From Myxococcales bacterium (lineage in GTDB: Bacteria > Myxococcota_A > Polyangia > Polyangiales > Polyangiaceae): a stretch of 64,000 nt of DNA. A program made the position numbers and the translations under genes. Within the stretch, counting starts at the first letter, position 1. Each line of letters opens with the position of its first letter. The notes below the pieces were generated by a model. It saw only the letters and a program-made list of their open reading frames with translations. It did no database searches and was not told the origin of the DNA. The stretch is from the NCBI GenBank assembly GCA_016706225.1, contig JADJKB010000022.1, forward strand, positions 186,001-250,000. Reading direction: 5' to 3'. Shown here in pieces: positions 24,677-32,686 of the stretch.

Positions 24677-25065
24677 GCGCGCGCCACGTGTTGACCATCT
24701 TGGCCGTTACGGATCTCGACCGCGCGAAGCGCTTCTACGCGACGGTGTTCGGCTGGCCGTGCTCGGTGGACGTGCCGGTGTACGTCGAGCTGGAGCTGCC
24801 GGGTGGCATGCGCCTGGGTCTCTATCAACGCGACGCCTTCGCTCACAACACCGGGCAGGTGCCCGAGCGCGTCGGCGACGGCCAGACCACTGCCACCGAG
24901 CTGTACTTGCACTGTGACGATCCGCGCGCGCTCGCCGAGAAGCTCCGCGCCGCCGGCGCGCGAGAGTTGTCGGCTCTGGCCCCGCGAGCGTGGGGTGACA
25001 CGGCCGCATACTTTGCGGACCCGGACGGCAACGTGGTGGTCGTGGCGTGCCCGAGCCAGGTGTAG
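24673..25065 (+). CDS. VOC (glyoxalase/bleomycin-resistance) superfamily protein
   Basis: A 130-residue vicinal-oxygen-chelate fold protein. LAVTDLDRAKRFYATVFGW is the typical first beta-alpha unit, and AAYFADPDGNVVVVA the C-terminal one. The first metal ligand, usually a His near the N-terminus, is replaced (LTILAV), so the metal site may be altered. The gene sits between the permease and binding-protein genes, overlapping the permease stop. It may therefore act on the imported sugar or a derivative, but this is inference from position alone. Confidence 0.85.
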   Translation: MSARHVLTILAVTDLDRAKRFYATVFGWPCSVDVPVYVELELPGGMRLGLYQRDAFAHNTGQVPERVGDGQTTATELYLHCDDPRALAEKLRAAGARELSALAPRAWGDTAAYFADPDGNVVVVACPSQV

Positions 25066-25096
25066 CGGACGGGGACAGCGTGGTAGCGTCCGGGCC

Positions 25097-26083
25097 ATGA
25101 ACGCACTGGCGATGACGACGATCGCGCTCGCTGGCGCGCTCAGCCTGGTCGGCTGCAAGAGCGATCCGAAGCCCGGCACCACGCCGGCGCCGAGCGCCTC
25201 CGCCCAGCGCGGCAGCGCCGACAGCCCGTGGGTCATCGGCATGAGCCAGTGCAACCTGGGTGAACCCTGGCGTGTGCAGATGAACGATGACCTGAAGAAG
25301 GCCGCGGAGAAACAGCCCAACTTGAAGCTCGTGTTCAAGGACGCGCAGAACGACTCGCTCAGACAACGGGCTCAGGTCGAGGAGCTCGTCGGGCAAAACA
25401 TCGACCTCTTGATCATCAGCCCCAAAGAGGCCGCCCCGCTGACCCAACCGGTTGCGGAGGCGTACAAGAAGAAGATCCCGGTCATCGTCCTCGATCGCGC
25501 CGTTCAGGGTGACGACTACACGAGCTTCATCGGCGCGGACAACGTGAAGATCGGCCGCGAAGCGGGCAAGTGGGCGGTGCAGGCCCTGGGCGGCAAGGGT
25601 CTGATCGTGGAGCTCAAGGGCCTCATGACCAGCACTCCGGGTCAGGACCGCCACAAGGGTTTCCGCGAAGGCCTCGAGTTCGACAAACACCCCGACCTGA
25701 AGGTCGTGTTCGAAGCGGACATGCAGTGGCTCGAGCCCAACGCGCGCAAAGAGATGGAGTCCGCGCTCACCACGCAGAAGAAGATCGATCTGGTCTACGC
25801 CCACAACGATCCGGGTGCTCACGGCGCCTACCTCGCGGCCAAGGCCGCCGGCCGCGAGAAGGACATGAAGCTCATTGGCATCGACTCCCTGCCCCATGAG
25901 GGGGTCGAGTACGTGAAACAAGGGATCTTGGACGCGACGTTCCTCTACCCGACCGGGGGAGTGGAGGCGATCGACACCGCCCTCGCGATCCTCGCTGGCA
26001 AGCCGGTGCCGAAGAAGATCGTGCTCGGCACCCGCGCATTCACCAAAGACAACGTCGCCAAAGGAGGCGAGGCGATCCCGTGA
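25097..26083 (+). CDS. Sugar ABC transporter substrate-binding lipoprotein (RbsB-like)
   Basis: A 328-residue periplasmic binding protein anchored by a lipid at Cys20 (LSLVGC), with a Pro/Ser/Ala linker. It belongs to the type I sugar-binding family: IGMSQCNLGEPWRVQM, LLIISPKEAAPLTQPV, VIVLDRAV, FIGADNVKIGREAGKW, LVYAHNDPGAHGAYLAA and LIGIDSLPHEG are all characteristic. The glutamate-rich and aromatic pocket residues suggest a pentose or hexose. The ATG at 25097 is chosen for the signal peptide. It is in the operon with the ATPase and permease, though a regulator for it is not seen nearby. Confidence 0.93.
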   Translation: MNALAMTTIALAGALSLVGCKSDPKPGTTPAPSASAQRGSADSPWVIGMSQCNLGEPWRVQMNDDLKKAAEKQPNLKLVFKDAQNDSLRQRAQVEELVGQNIDLLIISPKEAAPLTQPVAEAYKKKIPVIVLDRAVQGDDYTSFIGADNVKIGREAGKWAVQALGGKGLIVELKGLMTSTPGQDRHKGFREGLEFDKHPDLKVVFEADMQWLEPNARKEMESALTTQKKIDLVYAHNDPGAHGAYLAAKAAGREKDMKLIGIDSLPHEGVEYVKQGILDATFLYPTGGVEAIDTALAILAGKPVPKKIVLGTRAFTKDNVAKGGEAIP

Positions 26084-26820
26084 AGGGTCCGGGTCTACTC
26101 GGGGTTCTTCTGGGGGCGCTCGTCTCCAGCTGTGGTCCCTACATCGACGAGGTGGTGAAGGAGCGCGGCGCCAAGGTCGAAGCCAAGCTGGTGCAGGTGC
26201 GCGCGCTCGGCGAGGAGCTGAATCGGACCCCACTGCTCACCCAGGACGAGCCGACGAAGGTCCAGGTAACACTGGGCATGGCCGCGGGCGGTTACCCCAG
26301 CGCAAAGATCACCGCGGCGCTCACCTACGCCGAAGATCTGCGCGACCTCGACGAGCTCGGACTGGTCTACGCGCGGGTCAACGAGAGCAGCCTCGTCAAC
26401 CAGTGCGCGGCCAACGTGCACACCGAGCGCGAGCCTTGGGACCCGCTCTTTCCCAGCTCACCTCCGGCGTCGGGCACCGGTTATTCGGCAACGCGGCGCT
26501 TCGACGCTTGCGAGCGGCTGACGCATCTGTTCGTGCTGCGCACACGAGCCTTCGCGCGCCCCTCCCCCGGGCGGACCAACCCGGCGACTCAGGGACAGGA
26601 GTTCGACGCTGGTTTCATCGACGTGGACGTGTTGATCTTCGATCTTGCAGAGAAGCGCCGGGTCGGCGGCCTCCGCGTCCAGGCCGAGAGTGACGTCAAG
26701 CTGGATGGCGCGACCGAGTTCAAGGTGGAGTTCGACCTGCAGTACAACCTCGAAAAAGCCATCGTCGCCAGCCTGAAGAAGAACGCGCCAAACGTGACGG
26801 TGGTCGGAGGACACAGCTGA
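26080..26820 (+). CDS. Lipoprotein of unknown function
   Basis: A 246-residue predicted lipoprotein (GTG start overlapping the previous stop; Cys18 in LVSSC). After the anchor a charged helix (VVKERGAKVEAKLVQVRALGEEL) leads into a mixed domain with two cysteines (NQCAAN, FDACER) that could pair, and FIDVDVLIFDLAEKRRVGG. I recognise no family. Both ends overlap neighbours (GTGA at the start, TGATG at the end), so it is firmly part of the operon between the binding protein and the TPM-domain protein. Confidence 0.75.
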   Translation: MKGPGLLGVLLGALVSSCGPYIDEVVKERGAKVEAKLVQVRALGEELNRTPLLTQDEPTKVQVTLGMAAGGYPSAKITAALTYAEDLRDLDELGLVYARVNESSLVNQCAANVHTEREPWDPLFPSSPPASGTGYSATRRFDACERLTHLFVLRTRAFARPSPGRTNPATQGQEFDAGFIDVDVLIFDLAEKRRVGGLRVQAESDVKLDGATEFKVEFDLQYNLEKAIVASLKKNAPNVTVVGGHS

Positions 26821-27446
26821 TGGCCGGTGACCACGACTGGCTGAGCGACGACGCCAAACAGCGAGTCGAACGCGCCATCGTCGAGCTCGAGCGTCAGACC
26901 TCGGCGGAGCTCGTGGTGACCGTGCGCCAGACCTCCGGCAGCTACCTGGCTCAAGATCTGCTGTTCGCGACGCTGATGGCAGGCATCGGACTGTGTCTCT
27001 ACGCCTACCATCCGGCAGAGTTCACCGATGACCTGGTGCCGCCGGCGCTCGGTCTGCTGTTTGGGGCGAGCGCATTCTTTTGTGCTCAGGTGCCGGGACT
27101 CCGACGCCTCTTCGTTCGACCGTCGACGCTGCGGGACAACGTGCGGCGGGCGGCTCTGACCGCGTTCCACGAGCAGCGCATCGACGGCACCAGCGGTCGC
27201 ACCGGGATCTTGATCTACGTGTCGCTGTTCGAGCGGGTGGTCGAGGTCATCCCGGATACGGGCGTCGACGCAAGACGCCTGGGCACCGAGTTCGGCGAGG
27301 CAGTCGGCGAGATCGCCGCGGCCGTGCGGGGGGAAGGGCTGCTTCAGCTCACGCGCGGCATCTCGAAGCTGGCCCCCAGCCTCGCGCGGGTCTTGCCGCG
27401 CGCCGACGACGACGTGAACGAACTTCCGGACGGCGTGGTGTCATGA
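26820..27446 (+). CDS. TPM-domain membrane protein
   Basis: A 208-residue protein resembling the TPM (TLP18.3/Psb32/MOLO) family. WLSDDAKQRVERAIVELERQTSAELVVTV is the typical start of the domain (roughly residues 6-40). Two hydrophobic segments follow (LLFATLMAGIGLCLYAYH and LVPPALGLLFGASAFF). The second half of the domain is GRTGILIYVSLFERVVEVIPD. The insertion of helices in mid-domain matches the membrane-bound TPM type often found beside a Tim44-like or Gly-rich secreted protein, as here. The biochemical role is unclear. ATGA overlap with the next gene. Confidence 0.8.
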   Translation: MAGDHDWLSDDAKQRVERAIVELERQTSAELVVTVRQTSGSYLAQDLLFATLMAGIGLCLYAYHPAEFTDDLVPPALGLLFGASAFFCAQVPGLRRLFVRPSTLRDNVRRAALTAFHEQRIDGTSGRTGILIYVSLFERVVEVIPDTGVDARRLGTEFGEAVGEIAAAVRGEGLLQLTRGISKLAPSLARVLPRADDDVNELPDGVVS

Positions 27447-27997
27447 GAACCAGGCACTTGATTGCAGCGTTGGCGCTGTTCACGGCCCTTTCGGACGCAC
27501 AGCTCGCCGACGCCCGCCCCGGCGGAGGCAGCTCGTTCAAGGGTTCGTCCTCTTCGTCCTCACGGTCGTCCTCCTCTTCGTCGTCGTCGCGTTCGTCCTC
27601 TTCGTCCGGCTCGACCCGCAGCTCGAGTGGGTCCAGCTCGCGCTCATCCTCTGGAAGCGGCAGCTCGCCCGCCCCCGCACCCGTCTACACCTACCGGGTC
27701 GGCGATCCCAAAGCTCGTGCCACGGTCTGGCAGCTCGGCGCACCATCGCTCTTCGGTGTCGCGCCGGCACGCCCCGAGGTGACCCGCATCCGCGGCAACA
27801 ACGAGCGTGAGGCCACCGTCATCGGCTTCGGGCTTTCTCGGCTTCGTCGGCCTGATTGCCACCGGCATGCTCGGGCTCGGCGGTGTGTTGTTCCTGCGCT
27901 GGCTGCGCAAACCCAAGGGCTGGACCACGGCCACGCCCCCGAGCTCACAGTCGGTGACCTCCAAGCGGACGCTGCTCGAGGCGCTGAAGGAGACTGA
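27443..27997 (+). CDS. N-terminal part of Tim44-like membrane protein, frame broken after about residue 125
   Basis: The ATG at 27443 overlaps the TPM stop. A signal peptide (LIAALALFTALSDAQLADA) is followed by RPGGGSSFKG and a long Ser/Arg-rich stretch, which is the standard N-terminus of bacterial Tim44-like membrane proteins. The frame then encodes VYTYRVGDPKAR and, near 27811-27834, EATVIGFG. There it abruptly loses sense (Arg/His-rich, 184 codons in total) while the frame one base on continues with GFLGFVGLIATGMLGLGG. Reading both as one gene needs loss of one base around 27812-27834. This is probably a frameshift (error or mutation) rather than two genes. Confidence 0.7.
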   Translation: MRTRHLIAALALFTALSDAQLADARPGGGSSFKGSSSSSSRSSSSSSSSRSSSSSGSTRSSSGSSSRSSSGSGSSPAPAPVYTYRVGDPKARATVWQLGAPSLFGVAPARPEVTRIRGNNEREATVIGFGLSRLRRPDCHRHARARRCVVPALAAQTQGLDHGHAPELTVGDLQADAARGAEGD

Positions 27998-29117
27998 CCC
28001 CGACTTCTCCATCGTTGCGTTCGAGGACTTCGCATACGCACTGTATGCAGAGGCTCACACCGCCCGCGGCGCCGGCCGACTCGACACACTCGCTCCCTAC
28101 CTGCGCACGCCCGCGCGGAACGTGTTGGCCGAGCTCGGACAACACCCGCTCAGCACCGTGGTCGTCGGCTCGCTGAGTTACGCCGGCGTGCACATCTCGG
28201 CGACCGAAGCCATGGTGGAGCTCGACATCGAAGCGAACTACACCGAGCATCCTGCCGGCGAAGAGCCGATCAGCTACTGGGTCGCCGAGAGCTGGGAGCT
28301 GGAGCGCAAGGCAGGCGCCAAGAGCCGCCCGCCCGAGCGGGTCCGCATGTTCGTCTGCCCGAGCTGCGGCGCACCCCTCGATCGCGTGGTCGGCGGCAGC
28401 TGCGGATACTGTCAGGCCGTCGTCGACACCGGGGCCTTCGACTGGGTCGTCAGTGATGTGACGGTACTCGAGCGCCAGATCCGCCCCCCGATGCTGACGG
28501 GCACGACCGAAGAGACGGGAACGGATCAGGCGACGCGGATCGACGCCGGGCTGTCACCGGCTGTGGCTCAATTGTGCGGGCGAGATCCGGCCTTCCACCA
28601 GGACACACTGTTCGCCAGAATCGGGCTGATCTTCGACACCATGCAGGTCGCCTGGTCGTCGCTGGCGTGGGAAAAGGCCCGGCCGTTCTTGAGTGACAAC
28701 CTCTGGACCGCGCAGACCTACTGGATCGACGCCTACCGGCGTTCGGGTCTGCGCAACATGATGGACGAGCCGCGCATCCATCGACTGGAGTTGGCGCGCG
28801 TGACGAGCGACCGCTGGTTCGACGCCATCACCGTGCGCCTGTTCGCCAGCGGGCGCGATTACACCATTCAAGACAAGGACGGCGCCGTGGTAGGCGGCGA
28901 CAAGCGCAAGACGCGCGAGTTCAGCGAGTACTGGACTCTGATCCGTGCGAGCGGCGCCAAGGGCCCCGCCCGCACTGACCCCGTCTGCCCGAGCTGCGGG
29001 GCACCTCTCGACGTCAACGCCGCGGGCCACTGCGGGCACTGCCAGGTCAAGCTGACGTCCGGACAGTTCGACTGGGTGCTCTCCCGCATCGAACAAGACG
29101 AAGTCTACGAAGGATGA
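27807..29117 (+). CDS. Tim44-like domain protein with two zinc ribbons (main part of the frameshifted gene)
   Basis: As written, a 436-codon frame from GTG 27807. The first dozen codons are probably out-of-frame sequence of the upstream part. A transmembrane helix (FVGLIATGMLGLGGVLFL) with a basic flank is followed by a Tim44-like domain (LLEALKETDPDFSIVAFEDFA...). Next come a zinc ribbon CPSCGAPL...CGYC, a second Tim44-like region (FHQDTLFARIGLIFDTMQVAW... to YWTLIRASG) and a second ribbon CPSCGAPL...CGHC. Each ribbon is followed by the near-identical phrase (G/Q)FDWV(V/L)S. Tim44-like domains bind membranes or lipids in other proteins. The role here is unknown. It lies between the TPM gene and a lipoprotein in one operon. 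Confidence 0.8.
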   Translation: MRPPSSASGFLGFVGLIATGMLGLGGVLFLRWLRKPKGWTTATPPSSQSVTSKRTLLEALKETDPDFSIVAFEDFAYALYAEAHTARGAGRLDTLAPYLRTPARNVLAELGQHPLSTVVVGSLSYAGVHISATEAMVELDIEANYTEHPAGEEPISYWVAESWELERKAGAKSRPPERVRMFVCPSCGAPLDRVVGGSCGYCQAVVDTGAFDWVVSDVTVLERQIRPPMLTGTTEETGTDQATRIDAGLSPAVAQLCGRDPAFHQDTLFARIGLIFDTMQVAWSSLAWEKARPFLSDNLWTAQTYWIDAYRRSGLRNMMDEPRIHRLELARVTSDRWFDAITVRLFASGRDYTIQDKDGAVVGGDKRKTREFSEYWTLIRASGAKGPARTDPVCPSCGAPLDVNAAGHCGHCQVKLTSGQFDWVLSRIEQDEVYEG

Positions 29118-30223
29118 AAGTGGAGTTGCGCTTCCCCCTCGCCGCTGTCAGGGTTCGCGCCATGCGCGGCTCGAACGCTGTGGTTTTTCCCCTGCTGGCT
29201 CTGGGTTTTGGGTTCGTGGCCTGTGCCACTGCCGGAGGCGCGGGCGGCGGCGATGGCGGCGCTGCGGGTTCGGCCGGGCTCGGTGGCTCGACCAGCGGAG
29301 GGGGCGGCTCCGGCGGCATCTTGCTCGACGCGCCAAGTGACGGGCCGGGGGGAGGCGCCACGCTCGTGTACGCCCACACCGACACGACGCTATTTCAGAT
29401 CGACCCCACGGCTGCGGCCCCGGAGCTGAAACAGCTCGGCAACTTCGACTGCGTCAGCGGCAACGGGCAAGACCCGGCGATGACCGACGTGGCGGTGAAC
29501 AAAGACGCAAAACTGTTTGGCATCAGCCACACTCAGGTTCACGAGCTCTCGGTCGCGAACCAAGTCGTGCAGTGTACCAATTCGATTTCGCTGAACGTGG
29601 GCGTCGACGTGAAGTTCTACGCGCTCACCTTCGCGCCCGTTGGCGTCATTTCGCCAACGGAAGAGGTGCTCGTCGCGGGCAACACCGCCGGTGAGCTGTG
29701 GGCCATCGACGCCAAGGGAGATCTCTCGCAGCGCGGGGTGTTCGGTGACGTGCCCACCAGCGACGGCAACGGGCACGTCTACCCAGCGGCGAACCAAGGC
29801 AAGCCCTGGGAGCTGTCCGGCGACATCGTGTTCGTGGAAAACGGCGGCAACCCCATCGGCTTCGCCACCGTGCGCGACTGCCCCAACCCGCCGGCCACGA
29901 GCGGCTGCAGCACCACCGACACCCTGATCGAGATCGACGTCTCGAAGCTGGACAAAGCCTCGATTTTGCCGGTGACCAAGGCCGTCCGCGGCCAGATCGT
30001 CAAGCGGGCGGGCTGCTCGGACACCGTCAACACGGCCTACGGCAGCATGTACGGCATCACAACCTGGGGTGACCGCGTCTACGGTTTCTCGCGCAGCGGC
30101 AACCTGGTCGAGATCGACACCAACGACGGCAGTGCCTGTCTCCTGTCCAGCTTCCCGGGCGCGGATTTCGGCGGCGCGGGTGTGACTACCAAGGCCGTCG
30201 TGATCCCTCCTCCGCCCAAGTGA
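29114..30223 (+). CDS. Gly-rich lipoprotein, beta-propeller-like
   Basis: A 369-residue protein if translated from the ATG overlapping the Tim44-like stop (ATGA). An internal ATG at 29162 gives a cleaner lipoprotein signal (Cys at position 21 in GFGFVAC) and has AGGG eight bases upstream, so it may be the true start. After a Gly/Ser linker (about 40-70) the domain reads like a propeller or SMP-30/YncE-type protein (TDTTLFQIDPT, ELWAIDAKGDL, TWGDRVYGFSRSGNLVEID). Several cysteines could form disulfides. It is the last overlapped gene of the operon that starts with the sugar ABC transporter. Confidence 0.75.
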   Translation: MKVELRFPLAAVRVRAMRGSNAVVFPLLALGFGFVACATAGGAGGGDGGAAGSAGLGGSTSGGGGSGGILLDAPSDGPGGGATLVYAHTDTTLFQIDPTAAAPELKQLGNFDCVSGNGQDPAMTDVAVNKDAKLFGISHTQVHELSVANQVVQCTNSISLNVGVDVKFYALTFAPVGVISPTEEVLVAGNTAGELWAIDAKGDLSQRGVFGDVPTSDGNGHVYPAANQGKPWELSGDIVFVENGGNPIGFATVRDCPNPPATSGCSTTDTLIEIDVSKLDKASILPVTKAVRGQIVKRAGCSDTVNTAYGSMYGITTWGDRVYGFSRSGNLVEIDTNDGSACLLSSFPGADFGGAGVTTKAVVIPPPPK

Positions 30224-30307
30224 AATTTCGCAGGCCGCGGACCGCTGGTGCCCTGGGCGTTCAAGGGTACTATGCGCCGGCGCCCGCGCGGCGCACGGAG
30301 GCCAAAC

Positions 30308-31828
30308 ATGGCAAAGAAGGTCGCAGTCTTCTGGCCCGGTGATGGGCGCCCTCGCCCCAACGAGCTCGCACTCCCCAACGTGGAAGCGGCAACGCGGAAG
30401 CTCGAGGCAGCGATCAAGAAGGTAGGGCGCACCCCGTACCGCATCGAAGGTTTTCTCACCAAACCCCACGAGTCGATCGAGAAGCTCGGGCCGGTGACGG
30501 ATCCGATGATCGGCATGTTCGCGCACTGGGTGTTCGGACCCCACACCACCGACGGTGTCGTCGGCAAAGACAACCCCTTGCTGCTTGCGTCCAACTTCAG
30601 CGGTCAGTGGCCGGGGCTGGTTGGTCTGCTCAACACCGGCGCCTGTCTCGAGGCTCTCGACCGGCCGCACTCGCGCATCTGGACCTCCGGCGAAGAGTTC
30701 ACGGACGACGAGGCGTTCATGCAACACCTGGACGAGTGGTGCACGACGGGGCAGGTCAAGTACTCCGAGGCCGCCCTCTCGAGTCACGCAGCAGTGAGCC
30801 CTGACGCGTCGGCCCGCGCTCTGAGAGTGGCGGACGGGATCCGTGCGCGGCGACCGCTGCTGATGATGCTCGGCGACACCAGCATGGGCATGACCAACGG
30901 CTACTTCGGGCCTCGACTCTTGTCACGACACGGCTTCTCCGAGCACAAGATCGACCAGGCGTGGATCATCGATCGCGGGCGCGCGGTGAGCGACCGACGC
31001 ATCGACGACGCGGAGCGTTTTGTGAAAGACAAGGGCGTGCGCTTTCATCACGGGGAGGCGAACGCCGCAGACTTCGACGAACGTGCCACCCGCGAGCAGC
31101 TCCGCGACTACCTGGCTGTCCTCGACATGCTCGGTGAATACAAGGCCGACTGTCTCGGCTGGCAGTACCAGCTCGGACTCATCCCACTGCGACCTCCCAG
31201 TGATTTCGCCGAGGGTTTGTTCAACTCGACCTGTCGACCCGAGTCGAATGGCGACACCATTGCGTGTGCGACGGAAGCAGACCAGGGCAACGCCGTGCCG
31301 ATGGAGCTGCTGAAGCGCCTGCTGAAAGACAAGGGGCTGCACCAGGCGGTGATGTTCCACGACGTGCGCTGGGGGGCCGAGCATGCCGGTCGCTTTTTGT
31401 GGGTGCTGCTCAACAGCGGCTCGTGCGGCGCGTTCGCGTTCAACCACGACCCGGACACACTGGCCGGCGTGCACAGTTATCGCCAACCGGCGGCCTACTT
31501 CCCGACCCCCGGCGGGACCTTTGCCGGAGAGAGCCTGCCGGGAGCGATCACCTGGGCCCGGGCGTATCTCAAACGCGGCGAGCTGTGGATGGATGTCGGC
31601 CGCGGCGAGGTCGTGAAGCTCCCGCCAGAAGTGCGCGACGCTTGGTGGAACGGCACCACGCGCGAGTGGCCCTTCATGGCCGCCGACCTGGGGATCTCCC
31701 GCGACGACTTGATGGCTCACTACCTTTCGAATCACGTGGCCGTCGCCTACGGCGACGTCTTCGGCGAGATGGTGGCGCTGAGCCAGGAGCTCGGGTTCAA
31801 GCTGCGAATCGTGTCATCGAGGCGCTGA
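30308..31828 (+). CDS. L-fucose/L-arabinose isomerase-like protein
   Basis: A 506-residue cytosolic protein from ATG 30308, with GGAGG seven bases upstream. PLLLASNFSGQWPGLVGLLN, with a following SRIWTSGEEF, resembles the N-terminal domain of fucose/arabinose isomerase-like proteins. The central part contains LLMMLGDTSMGMTNGYF and QVKYSEAALS, and the C-terminal part FAFNHDPDTLAGVHSYRQPA. Such enzymes interconvert aldoses and ketoses with a divalent metal, but many relatives have unknown substrates. It lies 85 bases beyond the ABC transporter operon, a plausible functional link to the imported sugar. Confidence 0.65.
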   Translation: MAKKVAVFWPGDGRPRPNELALPNVEAATRKLEAAIKKVGRTPYRIEGFLTKPHESIEKLGPVTDPMIGMFAHWVFGPHTTDGVVGKDNPLLLASNFSGQWPGLVGLLNTGACLEALDRPHSRIWTSGEEFTDDEAFMQHLDEWCTTGQVKYSEAALSSHAAVSPDASARALRVADGIRARRPLLMMLGDTSMGMTNGYFGPRLLSRHGFSEHKIDQAWIIDRGRAVSDRRIDDAERFVKDKGVRFHHGEANAADFDERATREQLRDYLAVLDMLGEYKADCLGWQYQLGLIPLRPPSDFAEGLFNSTCRPESNGDTIACATEADQGNAVPMELLKRLLKDKGLHQAVMFHDVRWGAEHAGRFLWVLLNSGSCGAFAFNHDPDTLAGVHSYRQPAAYFPTPGGTFAGESLPGAITWARAYLKRGELWMDVGRGEVVKLPPEVRDAWWNGTTREWPFMAADLGISRDDLMAHYLSNHVAVAYGDVFGEMVALSQELGFKLRIVSSRR

Positions 31829-31903
31829 ACCCGCCTTTCCTTCGAGTCTGGACCGCGAATTTCGGCAGGCGCGTCGAGTTTGGCTAATATGCTGCGTCGT
31901 TAG

Positions 31904-32683
31904 ATGCCTTCCGAGTCCGGACCCCGTTCGAAGAACAGCATGCCGGTCTCGGCGCGCAATCCGGACGCGCTCGATGTGCTGGTCGTGGACGATGACCCGC
32001 GCTGGCGCGAGTACTCGTCCGATCCCTTTCTCAAGCGGGGTGACCGTGTGCGCGCAGTGGCGGACGGGCTCGAGGCGCTGTCCATGTGTGTCGCCGATCC
32101 ACCGGACGTGATCCTCACCGACGTCAACATGCCTCGCATGGATGGCTGGCAGCTCTTGCGCATGATTCGGGCGCGACCGAACCTGGGCGGAGTGCCCGTG
32201 GTCTTCCTGACCTCGCTCGACGGAGACGAGGAGCGGCTCAAGGGTTACCAGCTGGGCGTGGATGCTTACATCCCGAAGCCGTTTCACCCGGACGAGCTGC
32301 TCATGCGAGTGCACCGCGTGGTGCGACGGCGACGTCAGGCCGCCGAGGCCGAGACCGCCGGCACGCTGCGAGGTGACCTCGACAATGTCTCGCCGTCCTC
32401 CCTGCTCTCGTTCCTCGCAGTGGAGCGCAAGACCGGGATCTTGCTCTTGGTCGGCGAACGCGTGGCACGCTTGTTCATGCGTGAAGGCCGCGCGCTGCGA
32501 GTCGAGATTGAAGGTGCGAATGTCGGGCTCTCGTCCCGAGACGCGCTGATGGACCTGCTGGACTGGCAGACAGGGCAGTTCGAGTTCACGGCGGAACGCG
32601 TCGGCGGCGTCGACGAGATCCGTGCCGCAATCTCCGCCCTCGTGCTCGACCACGCGCGGATCCAGGACGAGCGCGACCGCTGA
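31904..32683 (+). CDS. Response regulator with C-terminal PATAN-like (DUF4388) domain
   Basis: A 259-residue protein. The receiver domain (about 22-140) has the acidic triad DDD (29-31), phosphoacceptor Asp73 in ILTDVNMPRMDGW, the Thr/Ser position in VVFLTSLDGD and Lys in YIPKPFHPDELL. The C-terminal half (GDLDNVSPSSLLSFLAVERKTGILLL...) is a DUF4388/PATAN-type domain, common in myxobacterial signalling proteins, in place of a DNA-binding output. Output is therefore probably by protein interaction. The gene converges within three bases on a sensor kinase gene, which is a candidate partner, although the two are not co-transcribed. Confidence 0.9.
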   Translation: MPSESGPRSKNSMPVSARNPDALDVLVVDDDPRWREYSSDPFLKRGDRVRAVADGLEALSMCVADPPDVILTDVNMPRMDGWQLLRMIRARPNLGGVPVVFLTSLDGDEERLKGYQLGVDAYIPKPFHPDELLMRVHRVVRRRRQAAEAETAGTLRGDLDNVSPSSLLSFLAVERKTGILLLVGERVARLFMREGRALRVEIEGANVGLSSRDALMDLLDWQTGQFEFTAERVGGVDEIRAAISALVLDHARIQDERDR

Positions 32684-32686
32684 GCT

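Noticed and set aside
24803..25096. Longer start for the sugar-binding lipoprotein
   Set aside because: The extension overlaps the VOC gene in another frame, and the ATG at 25097 begins a clear lipoprotein signal.
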